Virus record (IMG/VR): IMGVR_UViG_3300049477_000066
Location: 1 to 43,695 of that record
DNA length: 43,695 nucleotides
Source of the DNA: a virus
Direction: 5' to 3' (one strand)
Shown here: positions 23,379 to 30,941 of the stretch, in pieces
How positions within the stretch are numbered: the stretch's first letter is position 1
Layout of the letters: each line of letters begins with the position of its first letter
The notes under the pieces: model-generated
Told to the model about the DNA's origin: nothing
What the model saw: only the letters and a program-made list of their open reading frames with translations
Databases searched by the model: none
Program-made: the position numbers and the translations under genes

Positions 23379-25538
23379 TTATACCTCAATGCCTATTAAT
23401 CTGTAGTTTCCTACTGGTAATGGTACATCATTAGAAATTGTTACGGTAGTCAATGTCTTCTGGATGACTACTCCCATGATCTCATCACCATTTGCGGTAT
23501 CTGCTAACTGCCATATACAGTTACGAGCATCATCAACAGAGGCAGATACGTCAATAGCTAAAGCTAATTGAGCCTCTGTCTTTAATTGGTTGTAGGTATT
23601 GTGTCCCACTTTTCTATTAGATGCACCATCGTTTACATATAGGAAGCCTGTATCTGTCCCAAAAAACAGTCGGCCTAACTCCGCACCAGCAAACAACCCT
23701 GCGATTGCTGCTGCTGTACCGTTTTGCGCTCTGAGTCCATAGGCTTGTCCGTCTAAGTATAAGTCGCCATAACGCAATGCGACAGACCCTAAGTCTACCG
23801 TGGTATCAACGTAAGGCACAACTTGGTCAAGCCGAATGTCGATACCAGATGATTGGTTGCTGTTGTTGCGAAGCAGCAATTGGTTGCCTGCTACAGTACC
23901 GCCGTTGACCGTCTGGCCTCCGACTCTACCAGCAAGCATGGCAAACTGAGTATGACCAGCGTCTCCAGTCGTCAGACCTGATATTGAGCTATGATCTATT
24001 TCGGTGTCTGGTGAAGAGGCCAGCCATACTCCGTTTACTGCATCGTAAAATAATGAGTCACCAGCCTGAGCTGGCAATGTTCTTCCAAAGTCTCTGAACA
24101 CTACATCTCTTAGAGACATAAGCTCAGTGGTTAGGAATGTCTGGGTTGCTGTCTTAATTGCTTGGGCAATGAAAGCATCTCTATACAGAAGTGCTGCCGT
24201 ACCTAGATCGTATGTATTGTTAGTTGATGGTACAAAGTGAGAAGACAGTGAAATTGTTCCCGTGTCACTGACTATATCATTGCCATCAATCGTGATATTA
24301 TCAACAGACAATGACCCTAAAATATCAACGATACCTGTTGAAGAGATTCCTAATGTGTCTAATTCAGATGCGATCTGAACAATCCCAAGACCGTTTGAAG
24401 AAATAATTAAGTCAGCATCAATTGTGTCAGTGGTGATTGTGTTTCCATTAATGAACACATCGTCAATGTTCGCTGAGCCTGCGATCAATCCAGCCGCAGT
24501 TACATCGCCTGTCGTATCTAGATCATTGTCTCCAAAATCTATAGCGCCACTGCTGTCAACAATAGAACCCTGACCAATGACCAATGTTTCAAGTCCGGCA
24601 GTGATTGTATGAGTACCGCTATCAAGCGTTCCAGTTGTTTGCAAGTTGTTTCCAATAAAGTCAATAGCACCTGATGATGATTCAATCTGGTCTACGCCAA
24701 TCGTCATCGTATCAACAGTATCATCAACAACAAAAGACACACTCGCTTCAATGGTCTGGCCAAAGATGTTGCCTAATGTTTGTAATGTCTCATCATCAAA
24801 GTCGATAATGCCAGATGTGTCAGTGATAGAGCCTTGCGTATTGTCACTGGTAATGGTCATTGTCCCTGTACCGATGATCGCAGTCTCTACATATAAATCT
24901 TTCCATCTCTCAGTGGCAGTACCTAAATCATAAACAAGATCATCTACTGGTCTAAAGTCATCATCTGATTGTACATAGCCAGTATGATCGCCGGGGTCGT
25001 CGCCATTGGTTGCGTGCAATGTTAAGTTTTGGTTGGCGGTATTACCACCGTATAAGTGTTGGCCTGCTGCTTTGCCTGCGTATGGAAGCTCTGTCAGTGG
25101 GTCATAGTCAGTGTTGCCGTATTTTTTGTAGTAGAAATATAGTGTACCATCTTCTAAGGCTTGGATGACTGTGTCCATGCCCCAGTCGATATCTGCGACT
25201 TTGTGCCATGTAGCTGCTACATCTCCATCAGCTTTAAAGAAAGAATACATTGCTGCTTTACCATCACCATCATCTTCAACGATGCGCTGGTCGTAAGCAG
25301 TTGGTGCTACGTCACCAGGATTCGGAGTGTTCAATCCTGTAGGCAGATCGGCAGGGGTAGCAACAGACGGCTTTGTTCTTGGATAAAGCACAGAGAAGAC
25401 GTAATCCATTGCCTCTTCTAAGTTTAATGTACCGCCCGGAATAGCTGGGTTTGAATATTGAAATTCACTCAGCGAGTGCTCCAGCAAATGCTGTGCGCCT
25501 GATACTACTTTAAATCGTGAATGTTCATGTACTGACAT
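23379..25538 (-). CDS. Long repetitive tail fibre protein
   Basis: 719 residues. Repeats of about 40 residues with the core S-S-G-A-I-D-F-x-D-N-x-L-x-T-T-G run over residues 240-440, and a second motif D-L-G-x-A-x-x-R-x-x-D-x-Y appears at least three times. This suits a beta-helical or beta-prism fibre shaft. The N-terminus has HEHSRFKVVSGAQHLLEHSLSE and may dock to the virion. The C-terminus (640-719) has the fibre signature L-F-F-G-T-D-T-G-F-L-Y-V-N-D-G. ATG 25538 after AGGTGG. Confidence 0.72.
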   Translation of the reverse strand: MSVHEHSRFKVVSGAQHLLEHSLSEFQYSNPAIPGGTLNLEEAMDYVFSVLYPRTKPSVATPADLPTGLNTPNPGDVAPTAYDQRIVEDDGDGKAAMYSFFKADGDVAATWHKVADIDWGMDTVIQALEDGTLYFYYKKYGNTDYDPLTELPYAGKAAGQHLYGGNTANQNLTLHATNGDDPGDHTGYVQSDDDFRPVDDLVYDLGTATERWKDLYVETAIIGTGTMTITSDNTQGSITDTSGIIDFDDETLQTLGNIFGQTIEASVSFVVDDTVDTMTIGVDQIESSSGAIDFIGNNLQTTGTLDSGTHTITAGLETLVIGQGSIVDSSGAIDFGDNDLDTTGDVTAAGLIAGSANIDDVFINGNTITTDTIDADLIISSNGLGIVQIASELDTLGISSTGIVDILGSLSVDNITIDGNDIVSDTGTISLSSHFVPSTNNTYDLGTAALLYRDAFIAQAIKTATQTFLTTELMSLRDVVFRDFGRTLPAQAGDSLFYDAVNGVWLASSPDTEIDHSSISGLTTGDAGHTQFAMLAGRVGGQTVNGGTVAGNQLLLRNNSNQSSGIDIRLDQVVPYVDTTVDLGSVALRYGDLYLDGQAYGLRAQNGTAAAIAGLFAGAELGRLFFGTDTGFLYVNDGASNRKVGHNTYNQLKTEAQLALAIDVSASVDDARNCIWQLADTANGDEIMGVVIQKTLTTVTISNDVPLPVGNYRLIGIEV

Positions 25539-25546
25539 ATTTCCAC

Positions 25547-25840
25547 CTATAAGACAGAGTCGAAATCATTACCAGCACCGACTTGGATAACTTCAAATCC
25601 CGGCCATGCGACCACTTCTTCTTGAGTAGCTAACACTACCCTACTAGAACCAGCTGCGCCATCAAGGTATTTAAACGATGTCGCCAAGCATGGGTCGCCT
25701 ATGGCTGTATGGATTGGAGCTTCGTATAGGACTTCTACACGTTCAGATGCGTCACGAAAATATGCAGACTTTACACCTGTTTGCATTAAGCTGCGAATCT
25801 TGTCCCTTGTATATGTGTCCTTGAATGATTCTTCGGCCAT
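25547..25840 (-). CDS. Hypothetical virion-region protein, 97 aa
   Basis: ATG 25840 after AGGAGAAGG, overlapping the previous stop by one base. An N-terminal basic helix is followed by a beta-rich domain. It directly precedes the long fibre in the transcript and may connect the fibre to the tail. No family recognised. Confidence 0.6.
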   Translation of the reverse strand: MAEESFKDTYTRDKIRSLMQTGVKSAYFRDASERVEVLYEAPIHTAIGDPCLATSFKYLDGAAGSSRVVLATQEEVVAWPGFEVIQVGAGNDFDSVL

Positions 25841-26046
25841 TACCTTCTCCTATTTATTTTAATTCCCTTAGAGTCTATTAAGTGCCAGTGGATATCGTCT
25901 ATCTTATCTTGCATTGACTCTGTTTCCTTCTCTATCGTATCGACTCTACTCTCGACAACCCCTTGAGTTCTCCACATGGCAAGACCATTAGTGACCAGCC
26001 CTGCAAGCATAACAACAAGTAGGCCAACTGCAACTTCTCTTCTCAT
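25840..26046 (-). CDS. Single-pass membrane protein with coiled coil, 68 aa
   Basis: ATGA overlap with the upstream gene. Basic N-terminus, a membrane helix (residues 6-25, AVGLLVVMLAGLVTNGLAMW), a coiled coil (33-55) and a basic tail. The topology fits an inner-membrane spanin-like or holin-accessory protein, but it lies among virion genes far from the NlpC peptidase, so the role is open. Confidence 0.6.
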   Translation of the reverse strand: MRREVAVGLLVVMLAGLVTNGLAMWRTQGVVESRVDTIEKETESMQDKIDDIHWHLIDSKGIKINRRR

Positions 26047-26567
26047 TGCGCAAGTCCTCCATTCGCTATCTTATCTGCCAGAGCATCGGTCATTAGCATG
26101 TCCCAATCGTCTGGGTCACCTACTTCTTGGTCTAGAACCTGACTACAGAATGATAAGAATACTTCATTGCATGTCATCCGTCTAAAGTTTCCGCCTAAGC
26201 TATTGAAAGTGATAAATCCAATGAGCTTTAAAAACAAGCCAAACAGTTGCAGCCCGTCGTACTTTCTGCCCAGTATGTTGTTGCGCCAAATATAGAACAT
26301 GCCACTATTGATTTTAATGTCTATTGGTATCCATTTAACAAATAGATAATGCTTTTCAAACTCTTCAAACGAGTCCTCGTTGACGCCTTCTTTGCCTGTT
26401 GAATGGATGACTTGCCAGTTCTTTCTGAACTCATCGAAGTACGCGAACGCTCTATGAGAGCTAGCTGAATCCTTCCATGGTGGTTCGCCTTGGAATAGCA
26501 TTATAATCCAAGCCACTATTGGGAACTTGATTTCTCTTGGTCTGCATTTTATATAACCAAGCTTCAC
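26043..26567 (-). CDS. Possible permuted papain-fold (NlpC/YiiX-like) hydrolase
   Basis: 174 residues, start GTG 26567 overlapping the preceding stop. His38 in SSHRAFAY, then W-Q-V-I-H-S-T-G-K-E-G-V, then Y-D-G-L-Q-L-F, then a Cys in MTCNEVFLSFC. That order, His early and Cys late, is the circularly permuted NlpC/P60 arrangement of YiiX-like amidases. Alternative: a structural protein with chance similarity. If real, it would be a second wall- or lipid-cleaving enzyme, in the virion operon. Confidence 0.45.
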   Translation of the reverse strand: MKLGYIKCRPREIKFPIVAWIIMLFQGEPPWKDSASSHRAFAYFDEFRKNWQVIHSTGKEGVNEDSFEEFEKHYLFVKWIPIDIKINSGMFYIWRNNILGRKYDGLQLFGLFLKLIGFITFNSLGGNFRRMTCNEVFLSFCSQVLDQEVGDPDDWDMLMTDALADKIANGGLAQ

Positions 26568-26962
26568 ACAACCTCATGTAAATCAAAGTTTATCCCAATT
26601 GTTTTCTGGCTAATTGACGTGTAGATAATTTTTATAATTAGTCCTGCCGATAGATCAGCATCATACTTGGATTTCTTGTGGTAGAATCCATCAGGAAGAT
26701 TGGTGTTGTATCCAAACTGTCCAACCTTTCCGGCTTGAGGATGCCATACTTCTAGGTTTGCTGTGTCTCCAAATTCGCAATTTAAAAATTCCAGCCCATC
26801 CATTTTGCAGTTAGTATAGGTGACTGTGTATTCAATTGTGTTCACTCCAACTACACAGGCGTACCTTATGCCAGTGTTCCTTGTGAATAACTTCTTCCCA
26901 TGTATTGTCTTAGCTGCAAACGCCAAGCCCTCTACATGGGGGCTATTTGCTATTGTTATCAT
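26564..26962 (-). CDS. Hypothetical virion-region protein, 132 aa
   Basis: ATG 26962 (MITIANSP) overlaps the upstream TGA as ATGA. The sequence is beta-rich with several isolated Cys and reads like a compact jelly-roll-type domain (NCKMDGLEFLNCEFGDT). Perhaps a minor tail or capsid-decorating protein; no family recognised. Confidence 0.6.
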   Translation of the reverse strand: MITIANSPHVEGLAFAAKTIHGKKLFTRNTGIRYACVVGVNTIEYTVTYTNCKMDGLEFLNCEFGDTANLEVWHPQAGKVGQFGYNTNLPDGFYHKKSKYDADLSAGLIIKIIYTSISQKTIGINFDLHEVV

Positions 26963-27348
26963 AAACACTCCGCAACGGTTACTGTCATGTTAGCAGTCTC
27001 GCCTATCAAATAAATATTTGTGGTGTCAGACAAGTCGATTGTCATTATAGCACCCCCGGCCATTGCAAATGCGTTGGCCGTAGTCATTGCAGCGGAGAAG
27101 CTCCAGTATAGAATTTTATTGGCAGTCCTGTTGTAAATTATAATCTTTGTTCTATCCGCTAGATTAGCTCCGTCAACACGCGCTACGATTGCCGCCAAGC
27201 CTGCGGTTATGTTCCCTTGAACAGGCGTCCCCTCTATCTTGTTTTCTGTACACAGCTTACCAGAAGGGCTGACTCCGGCTACGTTAAGCTCAGTAGAGCC
27301 AACTATTCTGATAGGACTGCTCGCTTGTTCGCCAGTTAAATCTGCCAT
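26959..27348 (-). CDS. Hypothetical virion-region protein, 129 aa
   Basis: Beta-rich, Ala/Ile/Thr-rich, acidic, with few charged clusters, like small capsid-decoration or tail proteins. It shares an R-I-V-G-S-T-E-L-N start and overlaps both neighbours by one and four bases. No family recognised. Confidence 0.6.
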   Translation of the reverse strand: MADLTGEQASSPIRIVGSTELNVAGVSPSGKLCTENKIEGTPVQGNITAGLAAIVARVDGANLADRTKIIIYNRTANKILYWSFSAAMTTANAFAMAGGAIMTIDLSDTTNIYLIGETANMTVTVAECL

Positions 27349-27899
27349 TATACCTCTATACCAACCAATGTTGAGTATAAGTCCTGTGGATTATCTCTGT
27401 TTGTAATTTTTACCCTTACTTTGGCAAGAGCAATTTGCTTGAACACTTTCTTTAGGTCTATTTGGACATGTGGGTCTGATGCTTGCTTGAATGTAACATA
27501 CTTAGTTGTGTACACTCCTGACGCAACAGCTGTCTCTTTCTGTACTTCTGCTTTATACTCTCCTGACGCAGACACAAAAACAGTCAGACCTTTGAACGTC
27601 TTCGCTGCTGTGACTGTGTAGTCATGATTGACAGATGAGCCTTTAGCTACAGCTGCGCTTGTTTGGTAATCTTCAACCTCTGTGCCGGGGTCTTCTGCTA
27701 CGACCGTGAATACTGGGTTGGACTCAGTGCCAAAGGCATTGCCAGCATCATCTCTTAGCTTTGCTTTTGTATGGGCGTCACCAGCGCTGTCCACTGTCAT
27801 GCCTTGAGATACGGTTGTGTAGTCAACGATCTTTGACTGGACTCTTTCGTCTGCATCCGCTTCTGTTTTTATCGGCAATGAGCTGTCAATATCGGTCAT
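27348..27899 (-). CDS. Putative virion structural protein, 183 aa
   Basis: Beta-rich with an N-terminal extended segment (SSLPIKTEADADERVQSKIVDY) of the kind seen in phage decoration proteins, then an Ig- or jelly-roll-like domain with F-K-G-L-T-V-F-V-S-A-S-G-E-Y. It lies between the 57-residue coiled-coil gene and small beta proteins. The call rests on composition and position. Confidence 0.58.
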   Translation of the reverse strand: MTDIDSSLPIKTEADADERVQSKIVDYTTVSQGMTVDSAGDAHTKAKLRDDAGNAFGTESNPVFTVVAEDPGTEVEDYQTSAAVAKGSSVNHDYTVTAAKTFKGLTVFVSASGEYKAEVQKETAVASGVYTTKYVTFKQASDPHVQIDLKKVFKQIALAKVRVKITNRDNPQDLYSTLVGIEV

Positions 27900-27902
27900 A
27901 TA

Positions 27903-28076
27903 TTACCCCTTTGTTTCTTGCTGAAGTTCTTTTATTCTTTTTTCTTGAACCGCTATGTTTTCTTTAAGTCTGTCTATGTCTGCTAGTCGCTCTAATATCT
28001 TAAACTCCATCTCGTCTTTAGACAAGGTGACACGTTTAAGCTCAATTTTCTTGCGTTCAATTTCTAAGTTACTCAT
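27903..28076 (-). CDS. Coiled-coil protein, 57 aa
   Basis: Starts at ATG 28076, overlapping the preceding stop as ATGA, and ends four bases before the next gene. Nearly every residue from 3 to 55 fits a charged coiled coil (EIERKKIELKRV, LERLADIDRLKEN, EKRIKELQQE). It is too short for many gene callers but is well placed in the operon. Perhaps an assembly or oligomerising factor. Confidence 0.6.
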   Translation of the reverse strand: MSNLEIERKKIELKRVTLSKDEMEFKILERLADIDRLKENIAVQEKRIKELQQETKG

Positions 28077-28750
28077 GCTCTTACTATCCCTATTGATGCG
28101 TTAAAGTTAGCAGAAGAGTTACTGTTGTTGTCAACTTTTACTGTTACAACATCGTCAGCCACTAGAAGTATGCCGCCATTTGAAGTGTCAAATCTAAAGT
28201 CTTCATTGTATTCAGTGTAATATGTGCGCTTCACTTGGACTATTGATTCATTTATGTAGACCGTATATTTGGCTTTGTTTTGCCCGCTGACAGGTACGTG
28301 TCTTAGATACGCTTTCTCTCCAGTTGGCACAGTATGCGTGATGATAGTGATGTTTGTTTGCATCGGCGATAGCAGGACAGAGTTGTAAGCATAAACCGTC
28401 GCCGCTATCTTCAGCCCGCTTGGTACTCCGCCTGTAGGCGGAGAGCCGGGAACAAACCCTTGAGCTGCGTCTTCGCAATCCTGCGTCCATTCTTTTATTG
28501 ATGGCAAGCTTGCTATCTGATTGTCGTCTTCGTCGTATGAGAAGCTACGATATAATGATGGAGCTGATGTCGACAACCTACCAGTACCGTCCTCAACGAC
28601 AATACCGACAGGCTTAATGAATACTCTGGTTTTATATTGCTCTACTAAATATCCATCATCGTCAAAGATGTTGCATATTTTTTGCAATATACCATCGGCT
28701 TCTAGGCGAATCCAGTCTTCAATATTGTAGCTGTCTGGCCTGAACGCCAT
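28073..28750 (-). CDS. Putative virion structural protein, 225 aa
   Basis: ATG 28750 follows AAGGA at six bases. First gene after the capsid terminator, so its transcription depends on read-through or a promoter not seen. Residues 1-85 mixed, then a beta-sandwich domain with repeated hydrophobic strands (KIAATVYAYNSVLLSP, IVQVKRTYYTEYNEDF, VTVKVDNNSNSSANF). Could be a head-completion or tail-tip protein; no family recognised. Confidence 0.58.
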   Translation of the reverse strand: MAFRPDSYNIEDWIRLEADGILQKICNIFDDDGYLVEQYKTRVFIKPVGIVVEDGTGRLSTSAPSLYRSFSYDEDDNQIASLPSIKEWTQDCEDAAQGFVPGSPPTGGVPSGLKIAATVYAYNSVLLSPMQTNITIITHTVPTGEKAYLRHVPVSGQNKAKYTVYINESIVQVKRTYYTEYNEDFRFDTSNGGILLVADDVVTVKVDNNSNSSANFNASIGIVRA

Positions 28751-28763
28751 GTGCAATCCTTAT

Positions 28764-28790
28764 AAAAAAAAGGGGGGATTGCTCCCCCCT
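28764..28790 (-). terminator. Intrinsic terminator after the major capsid gene
   Basis: Read on the minus strand: AGGGGGG, loop AGCAAT, CCCCCCT, then eight T (sharing the last stem T). A seven-pair GC stem plus T-run is a strong rho-independent terminator. It lies directly downstream of the capsid stop at 28801 and should cap capsid mRNA and reduce expression of the tail genes beyond. Confidence 0.9.
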
Positions 28791-28800
28791 AAGAAAAGGA

Positions 28801-30066
28801 TTAGTAAGAAACTGAGTGGATAATACCGTTGTAGCTTGGAGCGTGGACGATCAAGTCACCATAGAAGCGTGTATCTACGATATACTTGTACCCTGTGGTA
28901 CTACGAATATCGAAATACTCTTTTCCGTCTGGTGATGAACGACGCTCAAAGAACTGGTTAGAGTGAAGTTTCAATGATCTCCAGTCCATCAAGTAGATGA
29001 CATCGTCATCCATCTCTTGAACGCCGATCAATGTGAACTTACCTTTAACGCCAACGATGTCGATCTCAGTCCAACCATAAACACTAGCGCGAGTATCCTT
29101 CACGACATATTGACGGCCTTGACCGCCTAAGCCGTTACCAGTTTCGAGCTGCTTCATGGCAGAACCTAAGTGTTTGTACGACATAATTGCTTCTGTCGGG
29201 TTACCTTTGCCCAACACTTTAGAAGCAGTCCAGAAGTCAAACAACTTCTCGATTAGAGTAGTTGCTGTGATACCTGAACCGTCAAAGTTAGGACATTGTA
29301 GGTAAGGGTAAAGAAGCTTGTTCACGCCAAACAAAGAGGTTGAGCCACCGTTTGACAATGAAAGCAACTGACTCTTTAACGATGTGAAACCGTTTGAAGC
29401 AGTGGTGCCTCCACGAACAAAGAATTTGTCACCAGCGATTACACCAGCAGCGGCCAAGTCAACGCCTGCGCCTGACAAGTCTTTGTTTGGAACAAGTTCA
29501 ATTGTGCTTTCATCAATCTTGATAGACTTGATGTAACCAGTAGCACGCAATGTACCGACAATACCTACTTCTAGGTACTGACCGATAGTCAAACGAGCTG
29601 GTCGGTCTACACCGATGATGCCTGCAGCCAAGTTATCAAAGGCGTTGGCAGCATCAAAGCTGGCCAAGTGAGTACCGTTCATCAATGCCATTGAAGCTAC
29701 TTGCTTGAAATAGTCAACGAACACTTCTAAACGATCTGGAAGAATTTTCAAGAACGATGTCTTCATGTCGCCATGTTGAGACAAGTCGCGATCATTGAAA
29801 ACCATTGAACCCCAAATCTCTTTATAAGAAGAGATTGTCCCTAATACTGGACGATCTTCTGTGATGTCGGCCTCAGCAGTTAATGCGCCGAAGGCGAATG
29901 AACTGGCCTGTCCACCCATGAATGGAAACTGGATTTCGCCGTTCTTCCATCCTTGGTCTTTGGTTACTTTGTTCAAGAAGTAGTCACGCTTCATGACTTC
30001 TTCAACCATAAGGTTGTACGGCATGTACTTCTTAAGCATGCTGTTAAATGTTGTATCTGTTGCCAT
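28801..30066 (-). CDS. Major capsid protein
   Basis: 421 residues, placed between the scaffold gene and a strong terminator, the usual high-expression slot. The start M-A-T-D-T-T-F-N-S-M-L-K-K-Y-M-P and the pattern of an N-terminal helix, a beta-rich P-domain (IQFPFMGGQASSF, EIWGSMVFNDRDL), and the C-terminal D-T-R-F-Y-G-D-L-I-V-H segment match HK97-fold coat proteins. Start ATG 30066 after AGGAG. The encoding DNA uses a more regular codon set, as expected for the most abundant protein. Confidence 0.85.
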   Translation of the reverse strand: MATDTTFNSMLKKYMPYNLMVEEVMKRDYFLNKVTKDQGWKNGEIQFPFMGGQASSFAFGALTAEADITEDRPVLGTISSYKEIWGSMVFNDRDLSQHGDMKTSFLKILPDRLEVFVDYFKQVASMALMNGTHLASFDAANAFDNLAAGIIGVDRPARLTIGQYLEVGIVGTLRATGYIKSIKIDESTIELVPNKDLSGAGVDLAAAGVIAGDKFFVRGGTTASNGFTSLKSQLLSLSNGGSTSLFGVNKLLYPYLQCPNFDGSGITATTLIEKLFDFWTASKVLGKGNPTEAIMSYKHLGSAMKQLETGNGLGGQGRQYVVKDTRASVYGWTEIDIVGVKGKFTLIGVQEMDDDVIYLMDWRSLKLHSNQFFERRSSPDGKEYFDIRSTTGYKYIVDTRFYGDLIVHAPSYNGIIHSVSY

Positions 30067-30082
30067 CCCTGACTCCTGTTAG

Positions 30083-30928
30083 TTATAACCCCTGCGCGGC
30101 TGCGAACTTTCTTAGCTCGTCTAGGCTGGTTATCGGCTTATCAATCGCCGAAGCATTCCCGCCCTTCACCGTCGGCAGCGTTGGTTGTTTTGTTGGTGCT
30201 GCTTTATTGGTTGCTAAATAACTATAACGCTTCGCAATTCGTTCGACAACTGATTTAATTGGAGGCTCTTTACCTGTTCGCAAGTATTCAAAATGACCAT
30301 CCTTGATCACTTCGTCAGCAAAATTAAGACCGTTCTTTTCCATAGCAGCAGCTACGGGACTGACAGTCGGAGTTGCTGCAAGCATTTCTAGTTCCCGAAT
30401 ATCGGACTCTACATTTGTTTCAACTACTCTCTGTTCATAATCACTAAGCTTTTGCTTGTAAACTTCGTTCTCTTTTTGCAGTCTGCGTTCACGTTCGACT
30501 ATTTTCCGATCTTCTTCTGGCAGTTGTTCTTCCTTGAGCCTTGCCTGAACATAATCGAAAATTGCCTCGTCTTTTAAGCCGATAGCTTTCATCAGATCAG
30601 AGACATTTCCTTGATCTCTTAACTGCTTGAGCTGTTGATACCCAGCGACTAGCTGCTTAGACTGACCTTCAAGCTCTGAATATTTCTGCTTGTAGGCATC
30701 TAGTCCGTCAGCTTTTGTGTAAAGATTCCTGAAATACTCTTCCGACTCTTTGTCTTTGACTACGCTGGCAAGTCTGTCATCAAACTTGCGCTCTTCGTCT
30801 AGGACTTTGTAGGTCAGTGTTGGAGTATAGGCTTCTTCTCCAGTCGATTCAGATGCAGCTTTCGACCCACCCTCCTCTTCTGAACCCTGTGTACTCTCGA
30901 CTACTTCCCCTGTTACGTCTCCTTCCAT
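30083..30928 (-). CDS. Capsid scaffold protein
   Basis: 281 residues, acidic and almost all helical. A disordered Glu/Ser/Gly N-terminus (1-35), long coiled coils (80-200, with QARLKEEQLPEEDRKIVERE), and a Lys/Pro-rich then helical C-terminus (ITSLDELRKFAAAQGL) that would contact the coat. It is immediately upstream of the capsid gene in the transcript. ATG 30928 after AGGAGGAAGG. Confidence 0.78.
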   Translation of the reverse strand: MEGDVTGEVVESTQGSEEEGGSKAASESTGEEAYTPTLTYKVLDEERKFDDRLASVVKDKESEEYFRNLYTKADGLDAYKQKYSELEGQSKQLVAGYQQLKQLRDQGNVSDLMKAIGLKDEAIFDYVQARLKEEQLPEEDRKIVERERRLQKENEVYKQKLSDYEQRVVETNVESDIRELEMLAATPTVSPVAAAMEKNGLNFADEVIKDGHFEYLRTGKEPPIKSVVERIAKRYSYLATNKAAPTKQPTLPTVKGGNASAIDKPITSLDELRKFAAAQGL

Positions 30929-30941
30929 ATCCTTCCTCCTG

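Noticed and set aside
24200-24830. Repeated units that could suggest a CRISPR array or tandem DNA repeat
   Set aside because: The repetition is at protein level (S-S-G-A-I-D-F units) within the long fibre gene; DNA copies differ and there are no spacers.
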